A DNA stretch of 64,000 bases from Alteromonas sp. KUL42 (GTDB lineage Bacteria > Pseudomonadota > Gammaproteobacteria > Enterobacterales > Alteromonadaceae), in the NCBI RefSeq assembly GCF_006538325.1, contig NZ_BJKK01000006.1:62001-126000 (forward strand), given 5' to 3'. Below the pieces are notes generated by a model that saw only the letters and a program-made list of their open reading frames with translations, was not told the origin of the DNA and did no database searches. This document shows positions 20,014 to 29,972 of the stretch, piece by piece. The stretch's first letter is position 1. Every line of letters starts with the position of its first letter. The position numbers were made by a program, and so were the translations under genes.

Positions 20014-21351
20014 ATGGCTGAGCCATTACCAGATTTAATTGAAGAGATTGTCACTGACAGTATGGGGGATGACCCTGCTACATTGTTGGCTACGCTAAGT
20101 GGTCAAGACGACGTTTATATTGCATCTTTACTTGAGTCACTTCCTGTCGAAAAGCGTTTGGCTGTATGGGAAGGGATTTCTCGCGACCGCAAAATCGACG
20201 TTTTGGTTGAGATGCGTAGCGACCCCCGTGAAATTCTCATCGACAACACGCCTCATGACGAATGGGCATCTATTTTTTCTGACATAGACGCTGAAGATTT
20301 GCTTGAGCTACTCGACTCACTGCCCCAGCGCTTAGTTGATATGGCCTATGAATCACTTGATTCAAAAGAGCGTAAGTACTTCCGAGAGGCTACGCAATTT
20401 CCAGACAATCAAATTGGCCACTGGGTGAACCACGAACAGCTTGTGCTTCCGTCTAACGCCAAAGTACGTGAAGGGTTGCGTCTGTTAAGACGGGATGTGC
20501 CTCAACACTGCGATAGTATTTTCTTAGTTAATCGCTCGGGGCAGTTTTCCGCGTTAGTTAAAATTAGTCACCTCTTTACAGCGCAAGATCACGTTTCACT
20601 GTTCGATTTATCTGAAGAGAGCGTAACGACCATTCAGGGAACCGATGACACCACAAATGCCTCTTTACTTGTCCAGCGCTCTGGACTAGCGTCACTGCCT
20701 GTTGTAGATGAAAACAATAAATTGTTAGGTCGCCTTGATGTTACTTCTGCCAGTGAACTGGTAAATGAGTTTTACGAACGACAAGTTATGGCATCTGCGG
20801 GTATGGATGAAGACGAGGATTTGTTCTCACCTGTTGCAAAAAGTGCGAAAAATCGCGCCTTGTGGCTGGGTATTAACCTGCTAACAGCGTTTCTAGCCTC
20901 TTGGTTTATCGGCTTATTTGAAGGAACACTTCAACAAGTTGTTGCCTTAGCGGTACTTATGCCGGTGGTCGCCAGTATGGGAGGTATAGCAGGAAGCCAG
21001 ACGTTGACACTCATAGTGCGAGGACTTGCTCTTGGCCAGGTGACACCCGCGAACTTAAGAGTACTTATGGTGAAAGAGCTGAAAGTAGGTGGCGTAAACG
21101 GTGTAATTTGGGCTTTGGTGATTGGTATTGTGGCTTATTTCTGGTTCACAGATGCCATGCTCGGTATGGTCATTTGTTTAGCGATTTTGTTTAATATTGT
21201 CGCTGCTGCATTAGCTGGTGTGTTTGTACCCGTAATTTTGGACAAGCTAAAAATAGACCCTGCATTATCAGGTTCAGTGATCCTTACCACAGTAACCGAT
21301 ATTGTTGGCTTTGTGGCTTTCTTGGGGCTGGGGACGCTTTTTTTATTGTGA
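20014..21351 (+). CDS. mgtE: magnesium transporter MgtE
   Basis: Mg2+ channel gated by cytosolic Mg2+. The N domain (about 1-130, helical) is followed by two CBS motifs (about 135-255), a connecting helix and five TM segments (about 280-445). The pore-region signature PVVASMGGIAGSQTLTLIVRG is intact. At 445 residues it has the usual length. The SD AGGAGG sits 7 nt before the ATG. The lasso-B2 gene follows 47 nt later, so read-through is possible, though the functions are unrelated. Confidence 0.96.
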   Translation: MAEPLPDLIEEIVTDSMGDDPATLLATLSGQDDVYIASLLESLPVEKRLAVWEGISRDRKIDVLVEMRSDPREILIDNTPHDEWASIFSDIDAEDLLELLDSLPQRLVDMAYESLDSKERKYFREATQFPDNQIGHWVNHEQLVLPSNAKVREGLRLLRRDVPQHCDSIFLVNRSGQFSALVKISHLFTAQDHVSLFDLSEESVTTIQGTDDTTNASLLVQRSGLASLPVVDENNKLLGRLDVTSASELVNEFYERQVMASAGMDEDEDLFSPVAKSAKNRALWLGINLLTAFLASWFIGLFEGTLQQVVALAVLMPVVASMGGIAGSQTLTLIVRGLALGQVTPANLRVLMVKELKVGGVNGVIWALVIGIVAYFWFTDAMLGMVICLAILFNIVAAALAGVFVPVILDKLKIDPALSGSVILTTVTDIVGFVAFLGLGTLFLL

Positions 21352-21398
21352 GTACAATTGGGCTATTTAGATGAACACTGTATTTAGAACAATCGCTT

Positions 21399-21863
21399 AT
21401 GTTTAAAAAATTGCTCAGTTTTACGCGACTGCCAGTGCGCGAAAAAATATGGTTCATTTTATTCTATCCACTTAGTGGCATTATCAGAGCCATGATTCTG
21501 ACCATTCCATATCGTTATTTGTCCAAATTCTTTGGCGAGTATCGTCGAAATGATCAACTGTCTGTGTTGGTAAATGAAACCGAAAAAATGACGGCATGGC
21601 GTATAGGTAGGATTGCTGAACTCTGCTCTGCCTATACGCCTTGGGAATCAAAGTGTTTAGTGCAAGCGACGATGGTTCGCATTTTATTAGGTTATTATGG
21701 CATTCCTTATATTATGCATTTGGGAGCGACGCTAACCAAAGATCTGAAAGAGCCCATGAAGGCTCATGCTTGGGTTAAGGTCGGTCCTTGGGTTGTTTCG
21801 GGTCGAGATGGGCATACAGCATTTGGTATTACCGCAACCTACACCTCACGGTCTATTGGTTGA
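21399..21863 (+). CDS. lasso peptide biosynthesis B2-type protease (transglutaminase-like)
   Basis: A 154-residue protein of the McjB C-terminal/B2 family, which cuts the leader off lasso-peptide precursors. The Cys-His-Asp triad is complete: Cys86 in WESKCLVQA, His123 in KAHAWVKVG, Asp137 in VSGRDGH. The size fits a stand-alone B2 protein without its RRE (B1) domain. The ATG at 21399 lacks a clear SD. An ABC exporter follows 46 nt later. No B1, no asparagine-synthetase-like cyclase (C) and no precursor is visible nearby, so its real substrate is open. The family call is firm; the pathway is not. Confidence 0.85.
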   Translation: MFKKLLSFTRLPVREKIWFILFYPLSGIIRAMILTIPYRYLSKFFGEYRRNDQLSVLVNETEKMTAWRIGRIAELCSAYTPWESKCLVQATMVRILLGYYGIPYIMHLGATLTKDLKEPMKAHAWVKVGPWVVSGRDGHTAFGITATYTSRSIG

Positions 21864-21909
21864 AAATAATAGCGAGTCATCGAACTGAGTTACGAATAAG
21901 GTTTAGTAT

Positions 21910-23670
21910 TTGACTAATATGAAAGGGAATAAAAAGGTTGTACTTTGGCGTGCATTCCTAGACTACTACCGTTTTGCGCCAAAGCGCCAGTGGCAACTAA
22001 TGTTACTAATGCTGATACAGGGGCTCGGGTCTGGTGTAGGTCTGCTGTTTATAATTCCTTTGTTGCAACTAATTGGGCTGGATTTAGGGCACGCAAGTTC
22101 AAAAAGCATTTCTGGTTTTGCAATCGAGTCTTTTCATTTTCTACATATACCCTTAACCTTGGCGAGTGTTTTATTGTCCTATGTTGTGATTGTAGTGTGT
22201 CTTGCCAGCGTTAGGTATTTATTATCTGTTCAATCAACCCAGTTGCAGCAAGCCTATACGGGTTATTTACGTGATAGCTTATACAGAATACTGCTTCATA
22301 GTCGCTGGGCCTTTATTACACAGAACAAAATGTCAGATTTCACCCATACGTTGACCGGACAAGTGCAGTCGATAGGTCATACCGCGTATTTGTTGATGCA
22401 GTTTTCGAGTCAAATTGTGGTCAGCGCCGTTTTGGCTGTGCTTGCGTTTGCTTTGTCTTGGCAGTTGAGTTTACTGGCATTGGGGCTTGGTCTGTGCATA
22501 TTGCTGGTACTTCTGCCTATCAACAAGCGTGTTTACAAGTCAGGAGATAGCCACTTAATTAATTACAAAAGCATTTTTCAAATGTTGTCTGATCAGCTTG
22601 GTAGCCTGAAGATGATAAAGAGCTACGCGTCCGAACAGTATTACGCTGATCGGCTTAAGTTGACAAGTGATCGACTTGAAATACAACAAGTAAAACTAAA
22701 TCAGTTAAATGCCCTTACCAGTTGGGTATATCTGGTTGTTGCAGTGGTGGCTTTCAGTGTGTTCTTTTATGTTGCGCGTCAGTATTACTCTGTACCGATC
22801 CCGACTCTACTTTTGTTGTTGATAGTTTGTGCTCGTCTATTGCCTCTTCTATCAAACTTACAAAAAAACTATCAGCAATTACTACACAAAGTGCCCTCGT
22901 TGCGTGATGTTGAGCAAATGCGACTTTCCTGCCAACAACATCAAGAGAATCTGTCGAGCGCTAAAGTCCCCGTGTCATTCGAAGACAAGTTGGTTGCCAG
23001 GAACATTTCCTTCCGATACCCAACAAAAAGCGAACCAGTATTTGAAGAGATTTTTTTGTCCATTGAGAGGAATGAAACAGTTGCACTGGTTGGTCCATCT
23101 GGCTCAGGAAAGTCTACCTTGGCAGATATTTTGGGAGGACTTCTATTGCCGGATGACGGTAAGGTAGTCTGCGATAACGTGGAAATTAATCAAAATAATT
23201 TATTAGCTTGGCGAAGTAGAGTGGCTTACGTTACGCAAGAAGTGTATCTGTTTCACGATACGATCCGTAATAACTTGTGTTGGGTCTCCAAAAAAACTGT
23301 GTCGGATGAACAATTATGGGAAGTACTCAAACTCGCCGCAGCCGAAGACTTTGTAGACGCATTACCTGAAAAGCTAGACTCCGTCATAGGTGATCGCGGT
23401 ATTCGCTTGTCCGGTGGAGAAAGACAGCGTCTAGCGATGGCGAGAGCCCTGCTATCTAATCCTTTATTGCTTATCCTTGATGAAGCAACAAGTGCCCTTG
23501 ATAATGAGAATGAAGCACAAATACAGAAATCTCTGGAACGGCTCGAAGGCAAATTAACTATTTTGATCATCGCTCATCGTGAAACCACGATTCAACATGT
23601 CAAGAAGCGTATTGAGCTAGGTAAACAAGCTAAAGCTGCAAGGGTTGATACAGAAGTATCAGTGCCATAA
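21910..23670 (+). CDS. ABC transporter, fused permease/ATPase (McjD-like exporter)
   Basis: A 586-residue half-transporter exporter. About six TM segments fill residues 20-325. The ATPase follows with Walker A GPSGSGKS, signature LSGGERQR, Walker B LLLILDEATS and H-loop IIAHRETT. There is no C39 peptidase domain at the N-terminus, so leader cleavage would have to come from the B2 protease encoded just before. It probably starts at TTG 21910 (AAGG about 9 nt upstream), with an in-frame ATG at 21919. Export of a peptide made with the B2 protein is the simplest reading, but a lipid or drug substrate cannot be excluded. Confidence 0.9.
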   Translation: MTNMKGNKKVVLWRAFLDYYRFAPKRQWQLMLLMLIQGLGSGVGLLFIIPLLQLIGLDLGHASSKSISGFAIESFHFLHIPLTLASVLLSYVVIVVCLASVRYLLSVQSTQLQQAYTGYLRDSLYRILLHSRWAFITQNKMSDFTHTLTGQVQSIGHTAYLLMQFSSQIVVSAVLAVLAFALSWQLSLLALGLGLCILLVLLPINKRVYKSGDSHLINYKSIFQMLSDQLGSLKMIKSYASEQYYADRLKLTSDRLEIQQVKLNQLNALTSWVYLVVAVVAFSVFFYVARQYYSVPIPTLLLLLIVCARLLPLLSNLQKNYQQLLHKVPSLRDVEQMRLSCQQHQENLSSAKVPVSFEDKLVARNISFRYPTKSEPVFEEIFLSIERNETVALVGPSGSGKSTLADILGGLLLPDDGKVVCDNVEINQNNLLAWRSRVAYVTQEVYLFHDTIRNNLCWVSKKTVSDEQLWEVLKLAAAEDFVDALPEKLDSVIGDRGIRLSGGERQRLAMARALLSNPLLLILDEATSALDNENEAQIQKSLERLEGKLTILIIAHRETTIQHVKKRIELGKQAKAARVDTEVSVP

Positions 23671-23932
23671 CACGCTTCTTTCGTAGGTTGAAAGTACCCC
23701 ATGGAGTTTTGAGTTGGCGTTATTTTTTGCCAAATCAGCCGGCGCACATAAAATTGTATCGAGCCGTATTTTTAGTTCATTGAATTCCGCCGTTTTTTAC
23801 TTGAAATACAATCATAAAATAAATAGATGTTGGTCACTTTGCCTCATCGGAAAGTAATAAACCTTGTGTAGAATGCCTCTGTGATAAACAATACGCGCCT
23901 TCTACCTTCTCAATCTATGTGTGGAGCCTCCC

Positions 23933-24847
23933 TTGTCTAAGCAAACCAATGCCGCTCAAGTTGGTGTTATTTGTGCCATCGCCGCTTACAGTATGTGGGG
24001 AGTTGCCCCTGTTTATTTTAAACAGCTGATTGTATTACCCGCGGCTGAAATTCTTATGCATCGGGTTATTTGGTCGGCGCTACTTTTAATCGGGCTTATT
24101 GCAGCATTAAAGCAATGGCCAAAAGTAATCGCGGCAATTAACAACAAACGTGTTATGCAAATTTTGTTTGTGGCTGGTTTACTACTTGGTGCAAATTGGC
24201 TGTTGTTCATATGGGCAATTAATAATGACCATATCTTAGATGCCAGTTTGGGCTATTACATAAATCCACTAATTAACATCTTCTTGGGTAGACTTTTTCT
24301 GGGTGAGCGTCTTCGCACGTTGCAGCGTGTTGCCGTTGGCCTTGCCGTTGTTGGCGTTGCAGTGTTAGTGTTTTCTTACGGCCATGTACCTTGGATAGCA
24401 CTAGTGCTGGCAGGAAGTTTTAGCGTGTACGGTTTGTTGCGAAAGCAAGTTGCCGTAGATTCTTTGCCGGGCCTTTTCATCGAAACCCTGATGTTGTCAC
24501 CGTTCGCTATTGTGTACTGGATATTTTTCGGTTCTCAATACAGTAATTTGTTTAACAATGACACCTCGTTAAACTTACTTATTCTTGCCGCGGGCATTGT
24601 TACTACCGCGCCATTGCTGTGCTTTACTGCCGCAGCGCGACGTATCATGTATTCAACGTTGGGCTTTTTCCAGTATATCGGTCCAACGCTCATGTTTATT
24701 TTGGCGGTGTATCTATATGGAGAGCCATTAGAAGAAGCAAGATTGGTAACCTTTGGCTTTGTGTGGTTTGCACTACTCTTATTCAGTGCCGACTCATTAG
24801 TCAACTATCGCCAGCAACGAAAAATGCGCAAGCTTGCAGTGGAATAG
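23933..24847 (+). CDS. rarD: RarD (EamA/DMT-family permease)
   Basis: A ten-TM inner-membrane protein of the RarD branch of the drug/metabolite transporter superfamily; transport role unproven. The N-terminus reads AAYSMWGVAPVYFKQL and EILMHRVIWSALLL, as in E. coli RarD, followed by the paired EamA-like halves (GYYINPLINIFLGRLFLGERL). TTG at 23933 is preferred, because GGAG lies 6 nt upstream and the product then matches the family length. An in-frame GTG at 23921 is the alternative. Convergent with the receiver-GGDEF gene. Confidence 0.92.
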   Translation: MSKQTNAAQVGVICAIAAYSMWGVAPVYFKQLIVLPAAEILMHRVIWSALLLIGLIAALKQWPKVIAAINNKRVMQILFVAGLLLGANWLLFIWAINNDHILDASLGYYINPLINIFLGRLFLGERLRTLQRVAVGLAVVGVAVLVFSYGHVPWIALVLAGSFSVYGLLRKQVAVDSLPGLFIETLMLSPFAIVYWIFFGSQYSNLFNNDTSLNLLILAAGIVTTAPLLCFTAAARRIMYSTLGFFQYIGPTLMFILAVYLYGEPLEEARLVTFGFVWFALLLFSADSLVNYRQQRKMRKLAVE

Positions 24848-24857
24848 TGTGTTAGTG

Positions 24858-26125
24858 CTATTTGGGTAAGCAGTCTATTTGGTCGCATATCACTTGATTG
24901 CGGCCATTGTTTTTCGCTTCGTAAAGTTGTTTGTCTGCTGAGCTCAATAACTTGTCCACCCGCTGGGTAGATTCGCCACATACACCAATGCTACAGGTGA
25001 CTTTAATATTAGCTTTAGGCAATTGAATTACTTCAGCTTCTACAACTTTTCTGAAATCGTCTAAGCGCATACAAGCCTCTGCAACAGGCGTGTTGGGAAA
25101 GTAAATGCAGAACTCTTCTCCACCAAAACGAGATATAATTTCATCAGGAAAGTAGAATTCAATTAAGGCAGCCATGGCTTTTAAGACGATATCTCCGGCA
25201 TCGTGTCCATAGGTATCGTTAATAGATTTGAAGAAATCCAAATCTATCAGTGCAAGGGCGTGTTTGTCAGACAACAACTGGCTTTGCACCGTAACCATAT
25301 AAAAGAAATGACGGCGATTGGGTAACCCTGTTAGGTAGTCGGTATTAGCAACTCGGCGAATTTCTTCAACACTTTCAATGTATTCAACGTTTTGCATTAC
25401 CCGACATAAAAACTCTTCGTGGCAATAGGGCACACGTAGAAAGTCGTTGGCACCACTTTTTATAAAGTGAGCTGACATCAGCATGCCTTGTCCACCGGCA
25501 ATGCCCATGATCGCAAGTTGCTCTTTAGAAAACGCTTTGCGCAAACTCGCCACAAATTGGGTGCCTGTCATATCGGGCAGGGTGTTGTCTGTGATAACTA
25601 AACGAATATTATTGTGTTCTGACAAACATTGCATGGCATCGTTTGCTGTTAGGCACTCAAATGCAATGAAGTTATGGCGCTGAAGTAGTGATACGGTTCG
25701 TGTTCGCAGTACGCGATTAGTGCTAACGACGATAACACCGGTAGATTTATTTTTTCTAATCGCCCAATAAGTCGACTAAGGTAATCGTAGTTCTGTGAAT
25801 TCTCCTTTGGAACGTAATCAACTACATCACGCTCAAGTACTTTATCGCGAATGTCATTATCAAGAGATTCTGTGGTGGCAATAGTTGGGATAAACGCATT
25901 GATAGCAAAGTCGATAGCTTGGCCTTGTTGGGCATCTGGGAGTGAATAAGCGACAATTGCACACAGGAACGTTTCGGGCATATTCTGCTTGAAGCGAGCT
26001 TTGCCTTCTGTGAGCGATGTAGCGCCTACGGGAGTCAAGCCCGCACGACGCACTAATTTCGCGATAAGTTCAAGGTTGCTTTCACCGTTTTCGATGATGA
26101 GCACATGTTGCTGCATACATATCAA
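24858..26125 (-). pseudogene. receiver(s)-GGDEF diguanylate cyclase, split by a 1-nt frameshift
   Basis: Two adjacent minus-strand frames form one protein. The 5' part (26125 down to about 25756) encodes a receiver-like fold, HVLIIENGESNLELIAKLVR. The frame breaks at T6, 25750-25755 (A6 on the coding strand); adding one base continues LEKNKSTGVIVVSTNRVLRT into a second receiver with LVITDNTLPDMTG and a GGDEF domain with SRFGGEEF. The joined protein is 422 residues. The first receiver lacks the usual acidic pair and phospho-Asp; the second keeps the Asp in VITDNTLP. GGEEF should be active. Sequencing error is more likely than decay, because both halves are well conserved. Confidence 0.82.
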
Positions 26126-26160
26126 CTATGGTTTGTGGCTGCCGTGCCTTAAAAAATTAT

Positions 26161-28332
26161 CTACACCTTTTCTAGCTTAGCATAAGCGAGGACAAGCCAC
26201 TTACTTCCGAACTCGTCAAAGTTCACTTGTACTCGACCATGCTCTCCGCTGCCTTCATAGTTAAGTACTATGCCTTCGCCAAATTTGCGGTGTACCACAC
26301 GCTCACCTAACTGGAAGCCAGTTTCTGCGAAACTCGCATGAGAAGCCACCTGACTAAATCGATTATGTACTGGGCGAGAAATTGTTGATTTCAAACGTAC
26401 TTCTTCTACACAGTCCGATGGCATTTCACGGATAAAGCGCGACGCTGTATGATACTTATCTTGACCATATAATCTACGACTTTCTGCATAAGTTATATAC
26501 AACTTTTGCATAGCTCTGGTCATACCCACGTAACACAGGCGTCGTTCTTCTTCCATTCGACCGGGCTCATCGTTCGTCATCTGACTCGGGAACATACCTT
26601 CTTCAACACCCGCCATAAACACGAGGGGAAACTCTAAGCCTTTGGCTGTGTGGATGGTCATCATCTGTACTGCATCCTGGTCCTTATCGGCCTGAGTTTC
26701 ACCCGCCTCCAGTGATGCATGTGCCAAAAATGCAGCTAATGGCGTCATTTCTTCGGCTTCTTCAGGAACGATAAAAGTTTTACAGGCCGATACAAGCTCT
26801 TCTAAGTTTTCAAGTCGTGCTTGCGCTTTCTCTCCGCGCTCGGCTTGATACATGGCGTACAAACCAGATTGACGAATGGCTTTGTCGGCTTGCTGGTCAA
26901 GTGACTCATCGAGCGTTGCTTGTTCAAGCTCAGTGATAAGTAACACAAAACTTTGCATGGCATTGAGTGCGCGTCCTTTAAAACTGCCCTCATTGATCAA
27001 AAGTTGACTGGCTTGCCACATTGAACAGTTGTGCATTCGCGCGGTATCACGCACTTGGCTAAGAGTTTTTTCGCCAATACCGCGGCTTGGTGTATTGACG
27101 ACACGTTCAAACGCCGCATCGTCATGTGGATGGCTCACCATACGCATATAGCCTAAGGCATCTTTAATTTCTTGACGTTCGAAGAAGCGTAAACCACCAT
27201 AAATACGGTATGCCAAACCTTCGTGAAGTAAGGCTTCTTCCAGTACGCGAGATTGTGCGTTATTGCGGTATAAAATAGCCGTGTCACTTAGCGCATGACC
27301 TTGATTAAGCCAGTCTTTAATTTTTGAAACGATGAAACGTGCTTCATCTAATTCGTTAAAACCTGCGTAAACTGATATCAGTTCACCTTGCGCATCTTCT
27401 GTCCAAAGCTCTTTACCTAAACGTCCCGTATTGTTGTCGATTACTGTGTTTGCTGCTTTGAGTATATTTCCTGTTGAACGGTAATTTTGTTCAAGGCGAA
27501 TAGTGGTCGGCTGAGCAAAGTCTTTCAAAAAATGCTGGATATTGTCGACGTTGGCCCCGCGCCAACCATAGATAGACTGGTCATCATCACCAACAATCAT
27601 AATATTATTAGTACCACCGCTACACAGCATGCGAAGCCATGCATATTGAATATTGTTAGTATCCTGAAATTCGTCGACCAAAACGGCTCTGAAACGGCGT
27701 TGATAGTGCGCTAATACTTCGGGATTCTTGGCCCATAATTCGTGTGCGCGTAATAGCAATTCCGCAAAGTCGACTAGCCCTGAGCGGTCACATGCATCTT
27801 GATAAGCCGCATACACTTCACGCATGGTTTTTTGGATATGATCACCATGGGTTTCGATGTGCTGTGGGCGCAGTCCTTCGTCTTTGTTGCCATTGATGTA
27901 CCACTGAATTTGACGAGGTGCCCAGTGCTTCTCATCTAGGTTCATGGCCTTCAAAATGCGGCGAATAAGACGGTATTGATCGTCAGAATCGATAATTTGG
28001 AAGTTCTCTGGAAGGCTAGCTTCAGCATGGTGTGCGCGCAATAAGCGATGAGCAAGACCGTGGAATGTACCAATCCACATATTGTGAAGGCTTCGGCCCA
28101 TAAGCGACTCGATTCGACCGCGCATTTCTTTTGCCGCCTTGTTGGTAAAGGTGACGGCGAGTATTGAAAAAGGCGCGATATTCTCAACGTCCATGAGCCA
28201 GGCAATTCTGTGAACTAAAACACGGGTTTTACCGCTACCTGCACCTGCTAGTACTAACGCGTTGGACAGAGGCGCCGCTACTGCCTCGCGTTGTTTGTCA
28301 TTGAGCTCGTCTAGCAGTCGAGATACATCCAT
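26161..28332 (-). CDS. uvrD: DNA helicase II UvrD
   Basis: SF1A 3'-5' helicase acting in nucleotide-excision and mismatch repair. Walker A is AGAGSGKTRVLVHR, the Walker B region is VLVDEFQDTNNIQY, and the DDQSIYGWRGA, EQNYRS and TIHTAKGLEFPLV motifs all follow in order. The C-terminal UvrA/RNAP-interacting tail ends GERVVHRKFGEGIVLNYEG and LAYAKLEKV. At 723 residues it is essentially full length. A LexA box lies 62 nt upstream, so SOS control is expected. The receiver-GGDEF gene follows 35 nt downstream on the same strand. Confidence 0.97.
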   Translation of the reverse strand: MDVSRLLDELNDKQREAVAAPLSNALVLAGAGSGKTRVLVHRIAWLMDVENIAPFSILAVTFTNKAAKEMRGRIESLMGRSLHNMWIGTFHGLAHRLLRAHHAEASLPENFQIIDSDDQYRLIRRILKAMNLDEKHWAPRQIQWYINGNKDEGLRPQHIETHGDHIQKTMREVYAAYQDACDRSGLVDFAELLLRAHELWAKNPEVLAHYQRRFRAVLVDEFQDTNNIQYAWLRMLCSGGTNNIMIVGDDDQSIYGWRGANVDNIQHFLKDFAQPTTIRLEQNYRSTGNILKAANTVIDNNTGRLGKELWTEDAQGELISVYAGFNELDEARFIVSKIKDWLNQGHALSDTAILYRNNAQSRVLEEALLHEGLAYRIYGGLRFFERQEIKDALGYMRMVSHPHDDAAFERVVNTPSRGIGEKTLSQVRDTARMHNCSMWQASQLLINEGSFKGRALNAMQSFVLLITELEQATLDESLDQQADKAIRQSGLYAMYQAERGEKAQARLENLEELVSACKTFIVPEEAEEMTPLAAFLAHASLEAGETQADKDQDAVQMMTIHTAKGLEFPLVFMAGVEEGMFPSQMTNDEPGRMEEERRLCYVGMTRAMQKLYITYAESRRLYGQDKYHTASRFIREMPSDCVEEVRLKSTISRPVHNRFSQVASHASFAETGFQLGERVVHRKFGEGIVLNYEGSGEHGRVQVNFDEFGSKWLVLAYAKLEKV

Positions 28333-28393
28333 AATGTGGCACCTATATTGTCGAATTTTGTCACAGAAAAAGCAGCGGTATTATGCCAGCTGA

Positions 28394-28409
28394 CTGTGAA
28401 TTTATACAG
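28394..28409 (-). promoter_or_regulatory. LexA (SOS) box upstream of uvrD
   Basis: CTGTGAATTTATACAG has the CTGT-N8-ACAG core with an AT-rich spacer, and flanking A and T extend the symmetry. It is 62 nt upstream of the uvrD start. E. coli uvrD is also a LexA target. Confidence 0.8.
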
Positions 28410-28579
28410 TCTAGTTTTGTTTGGGGTTGCTAAAGCCTAAAATAACGTACGGTGTTGCAACGCTTTTTATCGCGGTGTGTAATGTGGAATCTAGATAGGG
28501 TTTGCGGTTTCTCAAGTGCTCATAACTCGTTACATGTAAATTCATCATTGATTTCATTGTCGGAACAAACTGTTATTTT

Positions 28580-29773
28580 ATGAAAATCCTCGTGCTTGGC
28601 ACTTCAAACTCAATACTAAAAAACGGCTATATTAGCGGTATGAAGCGCGCTCTCGCCAGAGCGTCATGGACTAATTTATCTTCTGGCGCGTCACCAGGTG
28701 TGCAGTTTGCGAAATATGCTCACATGGATTTTAGCGCTTACGATATCGTACTGTTTGACTCTGTTCCCAATGATGAACAGTATGCTTTGCAAACCCCTGG
28801 TTATAGTTATAGTGAGGACTTCAAAGAAATTCTTTTTGAATTACTATCAACTATATCCTCTCAAACACGGTTAGTCGTTATAGGCATCTCTGTGCGAGAG
28901 TTTTTGAACAAAACCTCAACAGTTTATAAAGACAGAGAGCGCTTAGCGCAGTTAACCAACGCACAGTTTATACATTTTTCAGAAGCACTGATGATATACA
29001 AACATCTAGAAAAAGAGGTGTATTCTGACCACCCTGCTCATCCAAAATTAGAGCTTGCTGACCGCATTGGCTTCTATATTGGTAATGCAATTCAGCAACA
29101 TTATAGCCAATTAGAAAAAGGACACGCGTGTGAAAATTTTAGTCAAAATTTCGAGCGTGGCGTTGAACATTTTGCTTGCGAAGGAGAATTCGTTAAGCAC
29201 TTCAAGAACTCTCTGACAGAGGGTAAATTTCTGGCGATGAGGTTGGGCGATAAGGTTGAGATTCAGAGTAATCATGTGCTCATCGGATTCCAAGTTAACA
29301 GTTTGCAAACAAACGCTAGCGTTAATTTGTTAACTGAACATGGGCAAAGCATACGTTTCAATTTGTTTTATGAGCGAAAACACAATGGCTTCTTGAGTTT
29401 GTTTGTACCTTTGAAAGATTTTCAAAAAGTAAAATGGATACAAATGCAAAGTAATGACGAGCAAGACAAGGACAAACTGGCTACAAACGTACAGCCAAGA
29501 ATGACACATGAGTGCAGAGATAAAGAGGAAGCGAACCTGCAATTAGGTGAGCTACTCTATTGGAACAATAGATCTGGGTATTATCATAAAAGCGCGAAGC
29601 CATCGCAGAGAACAAGCCATTTATGTCTTAACACAGATATTCAAAAAAGCGTTATCGATGAAGTTTTAGTATCAATGAATAGGGCATATGAAGCTGGTTC
29701 GTTCGTCAAAAAACTACAGTATTTTTTTCGAATACTACGTTTCAAACGTTGTTATAGGACAAACAAGCTTTAG
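28580..29773 (+). CDS. uncharacterised SGNH-hydrolase-like protein
   Basis: A 397-residue protein I do not recognise by name. The N-terminus MKILVLGTSNSILKNGYISG looks like SGNH block I with Ser in GTSNS, and YSDHPAHPKLELADRIG near residue 155 gives the D-x-x-H of block V. Residues 1-180 would thus form an esterase-like domain. The rest is a less clear beta-rich part (LAMRLGDKVEIQSNHVLIGFQV) and a basic tail ending RFKRCYRTNKL. No signal peptide. Similar proteins often lie in surface-polysaccharide loci, but no such genes adjoin here. AT-richer than the neighbours; acquisition by transfer is possible. Confidence 0.65.
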   Translation: MKILVLGTSNSILKNGYISGMKRALARASWTNLSSGASPGVQFAKYAHMDFSAYDIVLFDSVPNDEQYALQTPGYSYSEDFKEILFELLSTISSQTRLVVIGISVREFLNKTSTVYKDRERLAQLTNAQFIHFSEALMIYKHLEKEVYSDHPAHPKLELADRIGFYIGNAIQQHYSQLEKGHACENFSQNFERGVEHFACEGEFVKHFKNSLTEGKFLAMRLGDKVEIQSNHVLIGFQVNSLQTNASVNLLTEHGQSIRFNLFYERKHNGFLSLFVPLKDFQKVKWIQMQSNDEQDKDKLATNVQPRMTHECRDKEEANLQLGELLYWNNRSGYYHKSAKPSQRTSHLCLNTDIQKSVIDEVLVSMNRAYEAGSFVKKLQYFFRILRFKRCYRTNKL

Positions 29774-29972
29774 TGTTTTAATACTCGTTTGGCATTGCGT
29801 CGGGGGAATTTAGGCAATGGCTCGAGTATAGGGAGTAAAGGGTAATAAGTAATAACGAAACAATTCGACAGGTTGGGTGAATTTTACGCTTGGCAGGTGT
29901 TACATAGGTATTGAAAGGTACCAAACTCAGGTAAACTGTTCATAACAGTCAACTCGATAATTACATTGGAAC

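Noticed and set aside
21352..21909. Lasso precursor peptide around the B2 gene
   Set aside because: The only small frame, 11 codons at 21371, has no leader or core features. The gaps after the B2 gene and after the ABC gene hold no longer candidate on either strand.
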